Shown: positions 62,962 through 64,000 of the stretch, piece after piece
How the letters are laid out: every line of letters begins with the position of its first letter
Numbering within the stretch: position 1 is the stretch's first letter
NCBI RefSeq assembly: GCF_013185185.1
Contig: NZ_JAAZWE010000004.1
Coordinates: forward strand, 342,232-406,231
DNA length: 64,000 bases
From: Saccharibacillus endophyticus
Lineage (GTDB): Bacteria; Bacillota; Bacilli; Paenibacillales; Paenibacillaceae
Direction: 5' to 3'
Translations under genes and position numbers: made by a program
The notes under the pieces: generated by a model
Told to the model about the DNA's origin: nothing
Seen by the model: only the letters and a program-made list of their open reading frames with translations
Databases searched by the model: none

Positions 62962-64000
62962 TTATTCTCTCCCCTCGATATAGTTAAGTTTATGCAGCAG
63001 CCAGATAAACGGTTCGTCGACCCGGATCGGACTGACGACGCCCTGGATTTTCTGGTCGACCGGATTGCTGCCGAGCGCCGATACCGCGAAATAGCCGGTC
63101 TCGTTGAAGTAGACGTCCATCGTGCCTTTAAACGGACGGTCGACTTTTTCGATAAAGCGCCGAACTTCCCCGTCGATATTGGAGAATTCGGTCAGGTCGA
63201 AGTAATCGTGGTGCTCCATATTGTTGAAAACGTTGCTGTTCGGGCGAATATAATCCCCGTCCTCGTCGGCCAAAGCGCGCAGCATATCGCTTTTGGTCAG
63301 CACAACGGCCGTCGGGATATCCGTTTTGCCTTTTTCCTGATGCGAAATGAAGTCGCTGAACATGGTCAATACCACGTCGCGCGGTTCGTCGTAGCGGTTG
63401 GTCCATTCGCCCGGCTTGTCGCCCAGCATGATGCGGATCCGCTCGCGGATCGAACGGATCTGAAGCGGATCGACCATGAACAGGATGCCTGCGGAGTTGC
63501 GGATATGGCGGCCGTGCAGATTCAGATACTCTTCGTCCACCATGCCCTCGCCCGCCACGTCGAAAAATACGAGCGTGAGCGGCGGCTTTTTCTCGTCTTT
63601 GAACACGAATTGGAAAATGAACGGTTCCTGCATCCGTTCCTTCTGCGTAGAAGCCAGCAGGTCGCCGCGCTCGAACAACGGTTCTTCGTAGTTCATGCGG
63701 AATTTGCGGCTGATCTCCGCGTTCAGCGGCATGCAGGCCGCGTCGAACCGGTCCGCCGTCGTCTGCTGAAGCGTATGGATCAGCGACGTCATGTAGACGG
63801 ACTTGCCGACCTGCGACGCGCCCACGATCGAGATGATGTTGCTCGGCACCTTGCCTGCCGTCACCGGCAGCTCGTTATGGCAGTGCGGGCACAGGCGTCT
63901 GCGCGTGGTCTCGCCGTAGCGGTCCGTCAGCGCGGTCAGCACGTTATCCGTGTATGTACGATGTTCCGGCAAAATATCCTGCGGCTGCAGGATCGCTTCC
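62962..64000 (-). CDS. TRAFAC-type GTPase with zinc ribbon (double-GTPase-2-like), 5' end cut by window
   Basis: At least 345 residues; the frame stays open to the right edge, so the real start lies outside. CPHC followed by a P-loop GASQVGKS, switch region FFDVAGEGMVD with the DxxG motif, and VVLTKSD as the base-recognition NKxD motif (TKSD) are visible. The CPHCHNEL pair is half of a zinc ribbon whose other half must be upstream. It matches the GTPase partner of GAP1 proteins. Likely a sensor that changes state on infection or stress. Upstream genes of the system lie beyond the window. Confidence 0.85.
   Translation of the reverse strand, partial: EAILQPQDILPEHRTYTDNVLTALTDRYGETTRRRLCPHCHNELPVTAGKVPSNIISIVGASQVGKSVYMTSLIHTLQQTTADRFDAACMPLNAEISRKFRMNYEEPLFERGDLLASTQKERMQEPFIFQFVFKDEKKPPLTLVFFDVAGEGMVDEEYLNLHGRHIRNSAGILFMVDPLQIRSIRERIRIMLGDKPGEWTNRYDEPRDVVLTMFSDFISHQEKGKTDIPTAVVLTKSDMLRALADEDGDYIRPNSNVFNNMEHHDYFDLTEFSNIDGEVRRFIEKVDRPFKGTMDVYFNETGYFAVSALGSNPVDQKIQGVVSPIRVDEPFIWLLHKLNYIEGRE

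Overview
The window reads as chromosomal DNA of a GC-rich, spore-former-type Firmicute, most likely a Paenibacillaceae member (Paenibacillus or Saccharibacillus type). The basis is strong AGGAGG-type ribosome binding sites, a proline T-box, a CcpA-like cre site, GEMM riboswitches and the gene families present. The assignment is inference from style and content, not from a marker gene.

Layout. (1) 1-7190, minus strand: a three-gene cassette made of a giant TerB-N/TerB-C protein with an apparently degenerate SNF2-like middle, a BREX-type P-loop ATPase and an Lhr/BrxHI-like SF2 helicase (cut by the window edge). It is read from a promoter that carries a perfect 16-bp palindrome. (2) 7389-17198: two tandem dCache chemoreceptors, a secreted serine hydrolase, an AgrC/LytTR two-component pair and a one-TM hypothetical protein. 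(3) 17251-20863: the most striking regulatory region. Five GEMM (c-di-GMP-I type) riboswitch aptamers lie in about 2.6 kb in front of three cell-surface genes: two paralogous secreted transglutaminases and a class D-like sortase. The sortase leader has two complete aptamer-terminator units in series. (4) 20896-27976: proS with its T-box, an M14 carboxypeptidase, a PadR regulator with a HAAS-FtsW/RodA fusion, and an APH-fold phosphotransferase behind a leader peptide and two terminators. (5) 28082-36523: two proteins sharing an unrecognised C-terminal-type domain, an FAD oxidoreductase, a secreted GH9 cellulase with a cre site, and DUF2750 and HEAT proteins. (6) 36520-44261: an ABC exporter with its MerR regulator, an aldo/keto reductase, a two-domain immunity-like protein, a HigBA-type toxin-antitoxin module, an arginase-family protein and an HxlR regulator.

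(7) 44438-59349 is a polymorphic toxin locus. A secreted DNRLRE protein and a 1541-residue Rhs/YD protein with a poly-Gly-linked, AT-rich toxin tip are followed downstream by a private immunity gene and then a long array of small immunity-like genes (Imm8, barstar, HEAT, DUF7336-like, small membrane proteins). The array shows decay and duplication: two genes carry single in-frame stop codons (TGA in a barstar-domain gene, TAG in a HEAT-like gene), one gene pair is duplicated with opposite members lost, and one membrane gene is fused to a frameshifted neighbour. (8) 59673-64000: a GAP1-N2 membrane protein with its partner TRAFAC-type GTPase, a predicted NTP-dependent conflict system, running off the right edge.

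Taken together the window holds three unrelated conflict-type systems (TerB-ATPase-helicase, Rhs toxin with immunity array, GAP1-GTPase) and a second-messenger-controlled cell-surface regulon. The strongest candidates for something undescribed are the five-riboswitch surface cluster and the TerB cassette with its dead SNF2-like module.
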